A DNA stretch of 64,000 nt from Vanilla planifolia. Lineage: Eukaryota > Streptophyta > Magnoliopsida > Asparagales > Orchidaceae. Where the stretch lies: assembly GCA_023846275.1 (NCBI GenBank), contig CM043869.1, forward strand, positions 37,350,737 through 37,414,736, read 5' to 3'. Positions 56,201 through 64,000 of this stretch are shown piece after piece (the first letter of the stretch is position 1; every line of letters starts with the position of its first letter). The translations under genes were made by a program, and so were the position numbers. The notes beneath the pieces were generated by a model. It worked only from the letters and a program-made list of their open reading frames with translations. It searched no databases and had not been told where the DNA came from.

Positions 56201-59200
56201 TGTTCAACTTTTTCAACTAGAGAAGGTTCTCTATTTACTTCTTCTAGTAACAAAAAAAACCTTTCCCTTTGGCATGTAAATCAAGATATTTTCATCCTCC
56301 ATCTCATTTAGCATCAAGGTAACAAGGCAACAAGTTCAAAAAATTGCTTAAGCCTCACTGTGGTAACCGTGGAATTAAGCTGTTATTTCATTTGCTAGGA
56401 AAATTTATCAATGAAACCCTCAAGATAGCTGCTGAGATGATTCATCAAATTGATTACCTACAAATCTGCGATTTTCCCTCAATTCAAAAGCAATATAATG
56501 AACTTAAGCAAGAACAATGATGATGAAAAAACCCTAGAGAGGAAAATAGACTATAATTTTATGAGAAATCCTTAAATTTCAAACCACTATCACACTCGGA
56601 AGAACATCACTGGAACTCAAAAGTTTACCAAGAGAAACCTATTTCCTACAAGCTTTGCTTAAATTGTTTTCATTAGTGGTCAATGTCATGATTGTTATCT
56701 AAGGGAATCTAGTTTTCATGTTATCGAGAATATTTTCTCTAGTTCTATTCATTCATTTATTTCTTGTCTCCCTTAATACTTCTCTTAGTAATTCTTTGTT
56801 TTTTAGCAACATTTTGTAGATAATGTTGTGGCTTTCAAACTTGCATTTTTGCATGATATACTAGTGCATATTTCCTTTCTGTTGTGGCATTCTATTGAAG
56901 ATATTCTGTACGACTTTGACATTTAAAACATTTATAAGCTTTTGACACTTAGTTGTGATTGTAAAACTTATGAATATGGCTTTGTAGCCACATAAGAACA
57001 GAATTGCTATGACTTGATTAAATCTGCGATTCTTCAATCACTTAGACTCCATGCCTCAACAGTTGATTATTGATTCAAGCTTGATTGAGCTAGAGTTGAT
57101 TTTCATTTATTTATGATTTTTATTCAAATTGTTATATACATCAAACTTTGCATCTCCTAGTTTTCTCTCAATATTTATAAAATTTTTGTATTTTTGATAT
57201 TTTTCTAATTTATTGAAATTTATGAAACTTAGAAAATTCAAAATTTCTATTTAGCTCACTATCAAATAATTTGTAACAGTTTTTTTTGGTCACTTATATC
57301 GTTTCAATGAAAAATTAGATTGTCTTTTTTTTCCTAAACCTCTATAATGTTTCCTAATATGTTCAACGAAACCCTAACTTTGGTTTTGAAGATAGCTTGG
57401 TTGGGCAGTGAAGATTGTTGACAATGGTTAAGGTGGATGTTGGACATTAGGATGCATGTTGGTGAATAGAAAATGACATCATTTTGTTCCAATTGATGTG
57501 AAGAAGATCCTAATGATTTCATTAAACAAGGCTTGTTTTTTTTATTTGATTAGAGCTTCTCATTGGCAAAGATAAGACTATCATGTGTTATTACAAATTT
57601 ATTAACATTTGATTTGTTACCAAGGTAGTTTGTACTCTACAAAGAACCAAGCTATTCACCTTCAAGAACACCATTAAATCTATTGTCAACTTTTAAGGAA
57701 ATTTTTTGTTTCATTAAGCCTATGTATTGAATGCTTATTTTTACATCAAAATTAGATTTGAACTGCCAAAAAGAACCACTAGATTAATATTCTAGGCTTG
57801 CTTTCTTTTGCTCATTCTAGTTTGTTATTTGCTTTTTTTAATATTAAAAAACTCAGGGTTTGTTTCTCTCCAAATCTAAAATAAAATAAAAAATTGTAAA
57901 ATGTATCATTTTGTTTACTATCACATTAGTTAATTTCCACCGTAGAATTTTTTTCATCTTTGTTATCAAAAGCTTGCTTTATTTTCATTGTTTTTTATTT
58001 GTTTTTAACATTCCGAGATGTTTCCCATATTTGTAACTTTGGACTAATTAGAGGACTTATTAAAATCTACAAACCATAGGGTTGATTAATTTGAGAAATC
58101 CCGCAATGACAAATTTAACATAATTGTTGCAATGCTTTATAATTCTCTACTCAAATGGCTGTAATAAATATGCAAATAGTTTCTACCCATAGAAGCTCTA
58201 GCACACCATGATGCTTTACATGATGAAGAGTCAAGTACATAATAAAAGCAATGCACATCTAGAAGGGGCAGTGACTGTAGGATATCATTGAGATTACATG
58301 ATAGAAATCCAAAGAAAGATTAAGGTAGAAGCATATACTTTTGATTGAGTTATGATCTTAACAAATTTTGGATTAGCTTACATAACTAAAATAATTTTTT
58401 GACTAGCATGGAATAAGATGATTACCAAAAGATTAGATTTGGCTAGTTAAAATTAATTGTTCAAAAAGCTACTAGTTAAACATCTTGATTAAAGAGGAAA
58501 CGTTAGGTAAAAGATCAATGAATTTGGTAGAGGTGAAAGAACTATTAAGTGCAAAGTATTGTCCAAAATATCATGTTCAGAAACTTCATGACCAACTCTT
58601 GACCTTAACAAGTCATCCGGGCGCGCTGACTCCACACAGCCTACGCTTGCTGCTTGCTGGTTTTTCCATCATCCAATCAATCGAATGAAACCGCTTCGGA
58701 TTGATTTTGTCCCTGTTTCCGCTCTCGCTCGCCGCTACACACGGTTTCTCTTTTGATTTCCCCGTTTCGCAAAGTGATGGGCGGGACAGGACTGATGGAT
58801 TTTGAGTGTCACTGATTATGTGAATCAATTTGAGGACTTCGTTAGTAGAACAAACTATAGATAGAATGATTGGTACTTAACCAATAAACTCATTTCGAGA
58901 ATCTGCACAAACATAAGGCAAGAGGTTGAACTTTAATCCAGAAACTTAAGAAGATGCTCTCCAAATAGCCTAATCAGTAGAAATGCTTAAAAATCCATCC
59001 CTCTTCAACACAAAGGCTAAATCTTAACTTTCTCCATACACTGCATCAACAATGGCTTCAAACATTAGCGTTTCTAGTTTAGCTCAAACAAGTTCCTACA
59101 ATTGCAAAACATCTATACCCTCCAATTGTTATCCTTATAAGAGCCAACTTGATAGTTTGAAAAGAAATATTAAAACTGCAATTTGTTAAAAGTGCCATCA

Positions 59201-62200
59201 CTTGGACTGTTGGAAAACCAGTGTTAGGAACATCTCTTAATTCTGAACAAAGAGGAAGTTTTAGAAATCAATATTGAAAAACTTAAGGAAGATTATGAGC
59301 TTTTTTTTGATAAACAATTAGTGTAGAAATAGGGAACACATGGAAATTATGACAAACTTTTTGTTCCTAAATTTAACTCCATAGAAATTGAATGTGACAA
59401 ATTTAAGAAAAATGATAAACTTTTATCTTATAAAGTAGATATGACGAAGAAAATCATAAAGAAGTACTGAGCTACTTATCTATTTCTAAGCAAAGTTTAG
59501 GATTACAAATGAGAGAACACAATAAGCATAGTTGCAACTTATTAGGAGAAAAGTTATATGGTATTGGATGATGAAGAAAGTGTTGTGATCTGTCTTTCAA
59601 TCTATGCATTAGCAAAAATTGAACCTTACATTTATATGAGTTGGGTACACAGCTTTTGATTAACCATGACTTCTAAAAGTTTTCTCCTAATAAAATAATG
59701 CTAGCTTTAATGGCAAAGTTTGGTGTAATTTCATTTCCATTGACTTAGCATGCATTTTGTTCGACTCATCACGGTTGTATGACTTGACTGTTATCTATCA
59801 TGGCAGAGAAAATTCTTATGGTTTCAGATTTATGGGTAAGATCATTAAGACACTTCTTTTAAAACCCAAAGAAGAAACCTTAATTAGCCTAAATATGAAA
59901 TACTGCCCATAGAAACTCAAAAGAAAAACTCAAATCTTAAATTGATCACTTACTTGAGACCTGACTTGCTTTTGCGAAAACCTGAGCTTACTATTAACAA
60001 TTGGATTGTAGGAGCCATAGTAAAGAATTTTTTGATGTTTCACACAATCATATATACTTGAGATCAAATGATGCTTCATTCTTAGCAAAGCTCTTCTTTA
60101 GAGAAATAGTTAAATTACATGAGTTATCTTTCACCCACCTATCTTATATCATTGTTGGAATGTTTCTTACATTTGGAAAGCTGTCTGGGAATTCTTTGAA
60201 GAAAATGTATGCTCTGTTTGGTATTCTACCCATAAAAAGTTGAAGAAATTGAAGTTGTACATTAAACTTCAGGATATCTCTTGAGATACCTTCTAAGGAA
60301 CAACTTAGAAGTTTGGGAGTTGCTTTTCCTTTCATCCAAGTTTGCATATCATAGCACTATTTTCAAGACTACTAAACAAACTCTTTCTAAGATTACTTAT
60401 GCATATAGTTCAAAGAGACTTGTTGATTTGCTTGAAATTACCAGATATGCATTTTCTTATTCTATATTCACTTTTGATATGATTTCAAAACATCCACAAA
60501 AAAACGAGGCAAAACATAGAAGCAAATAATGTCAAATTTGTTGAATTTATTGATCAAACTAGGTCTTCATGGGAATTCAATGAAAGGAATCATTTTTTAA
60601 TTTTGATTTGCTTACAGCATTATTTTCTTGCCAAACACAAATAGTTATATGTGCAAACTTGTCTTTGTTCATTTTTTGGTGTTGAGAATCTTCTACCTTG
60701 TAAAGGTAATTTCTAACATAGAATTTGTGCAGTCTTGACTTTTGTGCATGTGGATTTAATGAGCAATTGATATTATCTTCAATGCTAAAATTTCTAAAGT
60801 TGTGGAGATTGTGATTGATGGGATTCTTTCTAGGACTTGTATGCTTCCTATTTTTCTTATTAGTTAGAAAGTTCAGTTACCTTCAGAGGAGCCTAAATGA
60901 CAAGTTCTTCGTGGCTAGATGGAGATGTTGCACCACCAAGTAAGGAGTTTGAGGCTCCTTTGGTACATAGAGTCCAAGTTAAGGTTAGCCAATTAAAAGG
61001 TCTTAAACAAAGGTTTTATATATCAAAGCTTGTTTCAACAAACCTCTCAAATGATGACACATGATTTTTCATTTACACAGTAGTTATTTATGGTTCATAA
61101 GTGGTTCAATATTATTTTCCACGGTTTTTTTGGAAATTATTTAGGTTTTTGCATTTGGTACCACTTGGTCAAAAGTTTTCAAAACAATGCATGGGGAAAT
61201 TTTGATTATGGCTTGGAGGCTCCATAAGGACTGTACAATCTTCCAAGAACCAGATTTGGTCTTTCCTTTTTTGGAATCCAAAAAAGTTTCTTTTGTCCCT
61301 TTTCATTAGTTACATAAAATAAGTGTAATGATTTGGTATGGTTTAGCCTTTTGATTTTATTTGAGTTTTTCTTTATTCTGTTATATTTATCATCTTAAAA
61401 TCAATTCTTGTACCTTTCTAAAGGGACATTTAAGATGAATAAACGTTTAGATGATTGCTATTAAGAAATAGTATATTGTTTGGTGGTTTGCAAGAGAAAA
61501 ACTAGAAGGCTTGGTGGCCATCCCTCTCATTCTTCTTACTTTGTCTGTTAATTTTATCTTTTATTTTGCCTTCTATAAGCATCTTAAACATTAAAGCATT
61601 TCTAACTTCTTCACCATAACCAGCCTCCTCTTTCCATTGAAAGCCCCAAAGCATTCCTCACCTTCCCAACTTTGAAGCGGATTGAGAAAGTACCATGATA
61701 ATTTCCCTTTACTCCACCTTGTGCTTGTGCAATCATATTCCTTATCATACCGTTGTACTTCGCTCGATCTCATGAGTGTGTTTTCATCATTGATTATTTA
61801 ACTTCTTAGTTTTTAAAATTACAATGAATAATTTGCTATGTCAAAAAAAAGCTCATATATTTTTGCACATAGATAGGAATAGGATATTTTTTTTTATTTT
61901 TCACTTTTTTTCTTTGAACTTCTTGCACCATTATTTTCATAGATTATTTAATGAAAAGAAAATTAAAAAAAATTATTTGAATAACTAAGGTTCCCTAGAT
62001 CAATCAACTTGTCACAACATTCATTAAAAAGCTTATGTTCATCTTGACATCATATCTTCTTATTTCTGGTTGTCATTGATGCATTTTATTGGAGTTGCAT
62101 CTTTACTTTATTCTTCCTTTATTTGGTAATGTTGTATGAATTTGGTTATATAAATTTTCAAGATCCAATTCTCCCTTTCACTGATTACATTTTTTTATTC

Positions 62201-64000
62201 TTGTGTTTCAAGTTTTTATCTATCCAAATTATCTTATTTCTTGCAATTGAGTGATTCCTTTAACTGAAATTCTCTCTTTAATCGTTTTTTATCCTCATTG
62301 CATATTACTAAGCTTTGCACTATATGATTTGGAATACACTCTTTAGATTCATTAAGCATATTCTTAGTTATACTATCAATAATACTATTAAAACTATGAA
62401 GTATATGATTATTCGGCCAATTATTTCCTTGAATCTTACTTTGAGAGATAATCTATGGATAAAACTTTATTTTCATGCTTAAGATTTTATTTTCTAATCC
62501 TATGATATTATTTTAACATGTTTTTCTTTTATAGCTTTTAAAGTATATGGCTAAGAACATAATTAATGTTAAGTTGTGCAGCATTTTTCCTCAGATGAGT
62601 TTACAATCTTTGAATAAAACTTTATTTTCATGCTTAAGATTTTATTATCTAATCCTATGATATTATTTTAACATGTTTTTCTTTTATAGCTTTTAAAGTA
62701 GATGGCTAAGAACATAATTGATGTTAAGTTGTGCAGCATTTTTCCGCAGATGAGTTTACAATATTTGCATTACAGATTGTGCCTTTTCATTGTAAGGAAA
62801 TAACCAATCTATAGTTTTGCTGTGCCACACATATGTGTAATTAGATTTGCATGCTTAAAACCATAGTAATGATGTAGTTGTTTTGATAACCATTAACTGG
62901 CATTCTTTTATAAGAGAACAATTTTTCTCAAAGTCCGAGAAACCAAGTTTTTTAAATTTTTGCTATACTTTGTATTGCAATGCAAAGTTTATTTGCAAGG
63001 ATAATTCTTAATTAACAAAGAATATAACGAATAAAAGCATACAGTGATATTAAAATCATTACATTAAGTGATTGATGTCTATGACCGTTTTAAAATAGCA
63101 GCATTAGGTAGTTGATAGCCTGGACAGCTTGATGTTAAATGATGGGTGCATAAAATGTTTCTTGTGGCATACAAACAAAGCACATGAAGTACGATATTTC
63201 TTAAAGAAAGAATTACTGGTCATAATGTCATATGTTAGAGTCAACTTTAAAATAATTTAATCTATTCATTTGTCTTGACTAACCTATAAATATCATGTAA
63301 TAGTTTAAATTCCTTGACTCATTTAAATCTTGGTAATAAAAATCTTTTGTCATGATTGGATCCCTGAGATTAGCTTTTTCAAATCATTCTAACATTCTTT
63401 CTAAATGCTAGCATTCAATCATATTTTATGGCCATAAATAATAATTTAATTTATAGTTTTTCTGAATATTGCGACTTTTAAAAATCTAGTTTTATTTGAT
63501 TTTCTTACATTCAAGTCATTTTTCAAATTCTTATAAAAATTTATTCCAACCAAATTTCTATACCTATTCTTAAATTAAGTATTAGATTTTGAATTCCAAA
63601 ATATTACTCTCCTTGTTCACCAAATTTCTTAAATAAATAATAATTATCTTTCTAAGAATTTTATAATATTAACTATTTACCAGTTTTTAAGTATTTTATT
63701 TTCCTTGATATGGAATGGCAATCAAGTGTTGGCCATATTTATGTATGCATGAGAGGGGTATGTTATAGATAGTAGGGGTGCTTGGGAACAATGAGAAAGA
63801 TTCTCATACGACGTCATGTAGATGCAAACAAAAGTACCTGTGTATCCAAGTATATCCGAGTCTCTTTAAGGGGTATCGTGTCCCTTGTGTTCTTCAATGG
63901 ATAAATCTGTCTTCTTTTCATGCAGTCTTTTGAAGATCTATATGAGGACTTTGAAAAGAGATCTTCAGTGAGTCCTTTAATTTCTGCTATGGAAGCTTCC
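17228..64000 (+). CDS. LTN1: E3 ubiquitin-protein ligase listerin, 5' part (partial)
   Basis: Listerin is the RING E3 of the ribosome quality control pathway. It binds 60S subunits carrying stalled peptidyl-tRNA, together with NEMF-type proteins, and ubiquitinates the nascent chain. Ten exons join in frame to 770 codons plus 2 nt; I recognise the product from the plant family. Conserved strings include [65 protein letters not shown] and [11 protein letters not shown]. The N-terminal region (residues 1 to about 60) is low complexity, and the rest is the helical HEAT/ARM-like array. The C-terminal RWD and RING-v domains lie outside the window. Introns are 70, 8796, 11790, 4508, 719, 849, 709, 119, 1976 and at least 14,850 bp, all GT-AG. 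I see no frameshift or stop in the ten exons, so the gene looks intact. Between exon 10 and the window end at least one exon is unplaced. Confidence 0.93.
17354..17465 (+). CDS. LTN1: LTN1 exon 2 (residues 19-56)
   Basis: The acceptor is tttcag|T after a 70-bp intron and the donor is TTG|GTATGT. It encodes [20 protein letters not shown] and the following serine-rich stretch. The [11 protein letters not shown] motif is a hallmark of the plant listerin N-terminus. The overlapping frames at 17,286-17,510 and 17,468-17,863 only run through the splice sites. Confidence 0.92.
18570..19275. repeat. About 30-bp minisatellite, block 1
   Basis: Many imperfect copies of a unit of the type TTGGGCCTCGAGGATCTGG plus a variable ten bases ending ATGAGTGG follow one another. 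They are interrupted by non-repeat sequence at about 18,790-18,870. The minus frame at 18,917-19,114 is only a read-through of the repeat. Confidence 0.8.
21584..21632. repeat. (AT)n microsatellite, about 50 bp
   Basis: An essentially perfect AT dinucleotide run. It is likely length-variable and a weak point for polymerase or assembly. Confidence 0.9.
22070..22290. repeat. Minisatellite block 2 with shared 3' flank
   Basis: It carries the same repeat theme as block 1 (gagtctcgag, acttgagggttcaacctcgag, caagggtttagccttgag). The non-repeat sequence after it (GTTGAT-CTCAC...ATCAA...TTAGT-AATTTTTGCATTC/T) matches the sequence after block 1 at about 19,285-19,350. The two blocks therefore derive from one longer repeated sequence about 3 kb apart, possibly the LTRs or leader of a non-autonomous element. 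Confidence 0.6.
22900..25130 (+). mobile_element. Decayed Ty3/gypsy polyprotein (RT-RNaseH-integrase)
   Basis: Frames broken by stops and shifts spell the gypsy order. There is a region before RT ([10 protein letters not shown] near 22,950), then RT with [17 protein letters not shown] (about 23,068-23,118), [19 protein letters not shown] and the catalytic [11 protein letters not shown] (YLDD at 23,383-23,394), followed by LKCAFGASL. RNase H-like remains include [11 protein letters not shown] near 23,740. Integrase remains include [25 protein letters not shown] and FSKGDLVF-S (about 24,960). The pattern matches Tat/Athila-type elements; the lineage is inferred. It is inserted in the same sense as the host gene and is certainly inactive. 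The frame at 24,885-25,124 is its integrase C-terminus, not a gene. Confidence 0.85.
26262..26324 (+). CDS. LTN1: LTN1 exon 3 (residues 57-77)
   Basis: This small 63-bp exon encodes [21 protein letters not shown], closely matching the conserved block after the serine-rich N-terminus in plant listerins. The acceptor (tatgttaag) has a poor pyrimidine tract, but a later AG would put TGA in frame. The donor is AAG|GTGATT. The exon is isolated by 8.8 kb and 11.8 kb introns. Confidence 0.9.
27300..29090 (+). mobile_element. Decayed RTE-type LINE (endonuclease + RT)
   Basis: The endonuclease start is visible as [17 protein letters not shown] (from 27,342), equivalent to the LCVQETKWVGEKA block. It is followed by [17 protein letters not shown] (near 27,475-27,530), matching the VVDVKRIGDRI block of RTE/BovB-like plant LINEs. 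The RT end shows NNQFGFM (near 28,830) and [11 protein letters not shown] (near 28,916), then [11 protein letters not shown] (near 29,010). Frames are broken by many stops and shifts. No poly-A tail or target duplication was identified. Confidence 0.75.
29540..30470 (-). mobile_element. Decayed Ty3/gypsy integrase
   Basis: On the minus strand broken frames show the zinc-binding part [17 protein letters not shown] (about 30,320-30,400). The core follows as [15 protein letters not shown] and [11 protein letters not shown] (about 30,070-30,165), then [11 protein letters not shown], and a C-terminal part whose frame is open at 29,611-29,799 (ending near [11 protein letters not shown], the LVYLRKERF-like block). 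The order is right for a gypsy integrase. Gag or RT remains may extend to about 32 kb but I could not place them. Confidence 0.75.
31130..31570. repeat. Diverged tandem duplication, period about 260 bp
   Basis: TATGTTGAGAG-AACCACTT with following ...AATGACAAgCTT-CTTGCATTGTCT occurs near 31,168-31,245 and again near 31,430-31,505. The copies are diverged but collinear. They probably belong to the flanks of the neighbouring retroelement relic. Confidence 0.5.
33240..33355. repeat. 58-bp tandem duplication (two copies)
   Basis: Units 33,240-33,297 and 33,298-33,355 share GGTAGGAGGGAACAG and AACTATAGCAAAAAGATGAA, with only about two or three differences. It is therefore a young slippage or unequal-exchange product. 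Confidence 0.85.
37068..37640. repeat. Diverged tandem repeat, period about 320-330 bp
   Basis: The block AATGTGATTCATcAg...gGAtcGCTAATCC-ATACTTAaTTTGTA (37,098-37,150) recurs at 37,422-37,475. It is followed in both units by an aaattttaa-tgtg segment and a TTTTATATGCACA-like segment. The overlapping minus frames at 37,057-37,383 and 37,290-37,574 look alike for this reason and are not paralogous genes. Confidence 0.6.
38115..38192 (+). CDS. LTN1: LTN1 exon 4 (residues 78-103)
   Basis: A 78-bp phase 0 exon from gtgcag|GTT to TGG|GTACCT. It encodes [20 protein letters not shown] and HILPLW, matching the first HEAT-like helix pair after the DPTTK motif in plant listerins. Confidence 0.92.
38193..42700 (+). 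other. LTN1 intron 4 (4.5 kb)
   Basis: A GT-AG intron dominated by the GAA-rich purine tract at 40,832-41,294. A diverged local duplication of about 50 bp (38,921 and 39,029, sharing TGCAT--GCT-ATCCAATCAACC) is also visible. No coding or transposon domains were recognised in the rest. Confidence 0.85.
40832..41294. repeat. GAA/AAG purine tract, about 460 bp
   Basis: The plus strand is almost wholly purine, built from GAA, GAG and GGA triplets with rare pyrimidine interruptions such as GTAGAA and GATGAA. The complementary strand yields meaningless poly-Phe/Leu/Ser frames (40,803-41,324 and 40,807-41,199). It lies in sense orientation (GAA on the transcribed RNA) inside intron 4. Such mirror purine tracts can form triplex DNA and are length-unstable. 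Confidence 0.95.
42701..42792 (+). CDS. LTN1: LTN1 exon 5 (residues 104-133 plus 2 nt)
   Basis: It runs from ttttcatag|GTG to GTCAG|GTCGAG and ends in phase 2. It encodes [19 protein letters not shown], one of the best conserved N-terminal listerin blocks. Confidence 0.93.
42793..43511 (+). other. LTN1 intron 5
   Basis: A 719-bp GT-AG intron in phase 2. A poly-A run lies near 43,149-43,160; nothing else is recognised. Confidence 0.85.
43512..43614 (+). CDS. LTN1: LTN1 exon 6 (residues 134-168)
   Basis: It runs from tatcag|G, completing the split Arg codon, to GAG|GTAGGT. It encodes [19 protein letters not shown] and [14 protein letters not shown]. The MGPWWF-QFD motif is nearly invariant in listerins from plants to animals. 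Confidence 0.95.
43615..44463 (+). other. LTN1 intron 6
   Basis: An 849-bp GT-AG intron containing a 9-bp tandem repeat at 43,943-43,987. The frames at 43,654-44,078 are non-coding. Confidence 0.85.
43943..43987. repeat. 9-bp tandem repeat, five copies
   Basis: The unit TTTTGTTAA drifts through TTCTGTTAA to TTCTGTCAT over five consecutive copies. Confidence 0.8.
44464..44616 (+). CDS. LTN1: LTN1 exon 7 (residues 169-219)
   Basis: It runs from atggcag|GCAGCA to CGT|GTAAGT. It encodes [20 protein letters not shown] then [12 protein letters not shown] and DEIEDMHQR. The second nearby AG (four bases on) would break the frame. ENLKLTP and the acidic DEIEDM block are plant-listerin signatures. 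Confidence 0.93.
44617..45325 (+). other. LTN1 intron 7
   Basis: A 709-bp phase 0 GT-AG intron with a T-rich 3' end (ttttttgcag). Nothing else is recognised. Confidence 0.85.
45326..45981 (+). CDS. LTN1: LTN1 exon 8 (residues 220-437 plus 2 nt)
   Basis: The largest exon in the window (656 bp). It starts [20 protein letters not shown], passes through [29 protein letters not shown] and RNGCYGSQ, and ends near [16 protein letters not shown]-like helices with the repeated form [10 protein letters not shown] are visible. The open frame extends upstream to 45,221 only because the end of intron 7 happens to lack stops. The donor is AAG|GTGTGG, phase 2. Confidence 0.95.
46101..46572 (+). CDS. LTN1: LTN1 exon 9 (residues 438-595)
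   Basis: It follows a short 119-bp intron (acceptor cttgtgcag, completing the split Arg) and ends ATA|GTAAGT. It encodes [20 protein letters not shown], a degenerate middle, then [20 protein letters not shown] and [14 protein letters not shown]. The helical array continues, and this segment is less conserved than exons 5-8. Confidence 0.93.
46573..48548 (+). other. LTN1 intron 9
   Basis: A 1,976-bp phase 0 GT-AG intron. It is AT-rich, with no recognisable element. Confidence 0.85.
48549..49075 (+). CDS. LTN1: LTN1 exon 10 (residues 596-770 plus 2 nt)
   Basis: It runs from aaacacag|GAT to TTAAG|GTATTA and ends in phase 2. It encodes [19 protein letters not shown], then [17 protein letters not shown], and near the end [16 protein letters not shown] and SHAQLLR. 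The DDLVPWC and WH-ELLDS-A-SIA blocks match the plant listerin region before the next conserved VLGG segment, which I did not find downstream. Confidence 0.93.
53300..56750 (-). mobile_element. Decayed Ty1/copia element
   Basis: Reading the minus strand from high to low coordinates, a gag-type relic ([13 protein letters not shown]-like, about 55,560-55,690) is followed by the RNase H/C-terminal part [21 protein letters not shown] (about 54,254-54,190). The tail then reads [12 protein letters not shown] and [15 protein letters not shown] (to about 54,056). Those last blocks match the conserved end of plant copia polyproteins. Possible LTR remains at about 53,310-53,560 and 56,490-56,720 share collinear words (ATTTTATG-GAAAT, ACTAT--CAC, TCA-TGGAAC-CA), but are strongly diverged. 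The element is heavily deleted and inactive. Confidence 0.7.
55386..55421. repeat. Perfect 16-bp inverted repeat, 4-nt loop
   Basis: AATGAGTTATTCTATG at 55,386-55,401 is exactly complementary to 55,406-55,421 across the loop CCCA. It lies inside the Copia relic. Confidence 0.9.
58610..58815. other. GC-rich island inside intron 10
   Basis: About 200 bp of GC- and CpG-rich sequence (gggcgcgctgac, cgctctcgctcgccgc, gggcgggacagg) stands out sharply from the AT-rich intron. On the minus strand it could read as a leader followed by a short start [15 protein letters not shown], which ends at a TGA about 20 codons in without a donor site. It resembles a promoter or first-exon fragment of some gene, perhaps captured by a transposon. 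I do not recognise the source. Confidence 0.4.
60000..60560 (+). mobile_element. Decayed Ty3/gypsy integrase
   Basis: The frame at 60,001-60,243 reads [19 protein letters not shown] then [18 protein letters not shown]. This matches the integrase core order [14 protein letters not shown] ... FWRTLWKKMGT. Further broken frames up to about 60,560 match the following region (VAFPFIQV near ALPQAEFAYN). No start, RT or LTR was located. It is in the same sense as the host gene. Confidence 0.65.
62459..62768. repeat. 155-bp tandem duplication (two near-identical copies)
   Basis: Units 62,459-62,613 and 62,614-62,768 differ at only a handful of positions (for example tttTct against ttatct, aattAatg against aattGatg, ttccTcag against ttccGcag). 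Both carry TTATAGCTTTTAAAGTA and TTGTGCAGCATTTTTCC, so each contains acceptor-like sequences, but no open frame continues through them. Confidence 0.9.
63926..64000 (+). CDS. Candidate further LTN1 exon (runs off window)
   Basis: A strong acceptor (tcttttcatgcag) is followed by an open frame to the window edge that starts [15 protein letters not shown]. Exon 10 ends in phase 2, but the phase 2 frame here meets a stop after 15 codons, so a direct join fails unless the GTGAGT at 63,968 acts as a donor. If this is coding in phase 0, another exon must lie between 49,076 and 63,925. I could not align it confidently to listerin. Confidence 0.35.

Larger units (their letters stand above)
49076..63925 (+). 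other. LTN1 intron 10 (and possibly undetected exon)
   Basis: At least 14.8 kb follows exon 10. It contains a Copia relic (53.3-56.7 kb), a 16-bp hairpin (55,386), a GC-rich island (58.6-58.8 kb), a gypsy integrase relic (60.0-60.6 kb) and a 155-bp tandem duplication (62.46-62.77 kb). The parts at 49.1-53.2, 56.8-58.6 and 60.6-62.4 kb hold only AT-rich sequence with no recognisable domain. A listerin exon of unusual length or divergence could still be hidden here. Confidence 0.6.

Noticed and set aside
63760-63900. Open stretch reading [11 protein letters not shown], tested as the listerin VLGG block
   Set aside because: The only nearby acceptors give the wrong phase for the exon 10 donor and the following residues do not match. 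The resemblance is a few residues only.

Overview
The window is nuclear DNA from a land plant, most likely an angiosperm with large introns and many old transposons. I infer this from GT-AG introns, a plant-type listerin gene, plant retrotransposon families and a very AT-rich background. The species cannot be fixed from this sequence. I found one host protein-coding gene. Most of the remainder is intergenic DNA and introns filled with decayed mobile elements. No second intact gene, tRNA, rRNA or CRISPR-like structure was found.

Region 1 (1-17,040) is intergenic. Its clearest feature is a complete solo LTR at 2597-4977. It lies on the minus strand (TGTAACAGCCC...GCCTGACA), is flanked by a perfect 5-bp target-site duplication (TAATT), and carries an internal 59-bp repeat. 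Beyond it are an old pair of diverged direct repeats (about 5.3 and 7.5 kb), a perfect 16-bp hairpin (9694-9733) touching an isolated GC-rich coding-like fragment (9737-9970), a 39-bp poly-T run and a possible Copia primer-binding site (12,103).

Region 2 (17,041-64,000) is the 5' part of a listerin (LTN1) E3 ubiquitin ligase gene on the plus strand. Ten exons join in frame (17228-17283, 17354-17465, 26262-26324, 38115-38192, 42701-42792, 43512-43614, 44464-44616, 45326-45981, 46101-46572, 48549-49075). They give 2,312 nt, or 770 codons plus 2 nt. This is roughly the first 40% of a protein that is usually about 1,800-1,900 residues in plants. The C-terminal RWD and RING parts lie beyond the window. 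Introns 2, 3 and 10 are about 8.8, 11.8 and at least 14.9 kb. A further exon may begin at 63,926, but its phase does not fit exon 10 directly.

The large introns hold recognisable transposon relics. Intron 2 has a Ty3/gypsy RT-RNaseH-integrase relic (plus strand, about 22.9-25.1 kb) and a roughly 30-bp minisatellite in two separated blocks. Intron 3 has an RTE-type LINE (plus strand, about 27.3-29.1 kb) and a Ty3/gypsy integrase relic (minus strand, about 29.5-30.5 kb). Intron 4 has a roughly 460-bp GAA-rich purine tract. Intron 10 has a Ty1/copia relic (minus strand, about 53.3-56.7 kb), a GC-rich island (58.6-58.8 kb), a second gypsy integrase (plus strand, about 60.0-60.6 kb) and a young 155-bp tandem duplication (62,459-62,768).

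I see no clear new biological system. The points most worth checking are how this gene is spliced across such long repeat-filled introns, the intronic GAA tract, the unplaced exon(s) after exon 10, and the two GC-rich fragments that may be captured host sequence.
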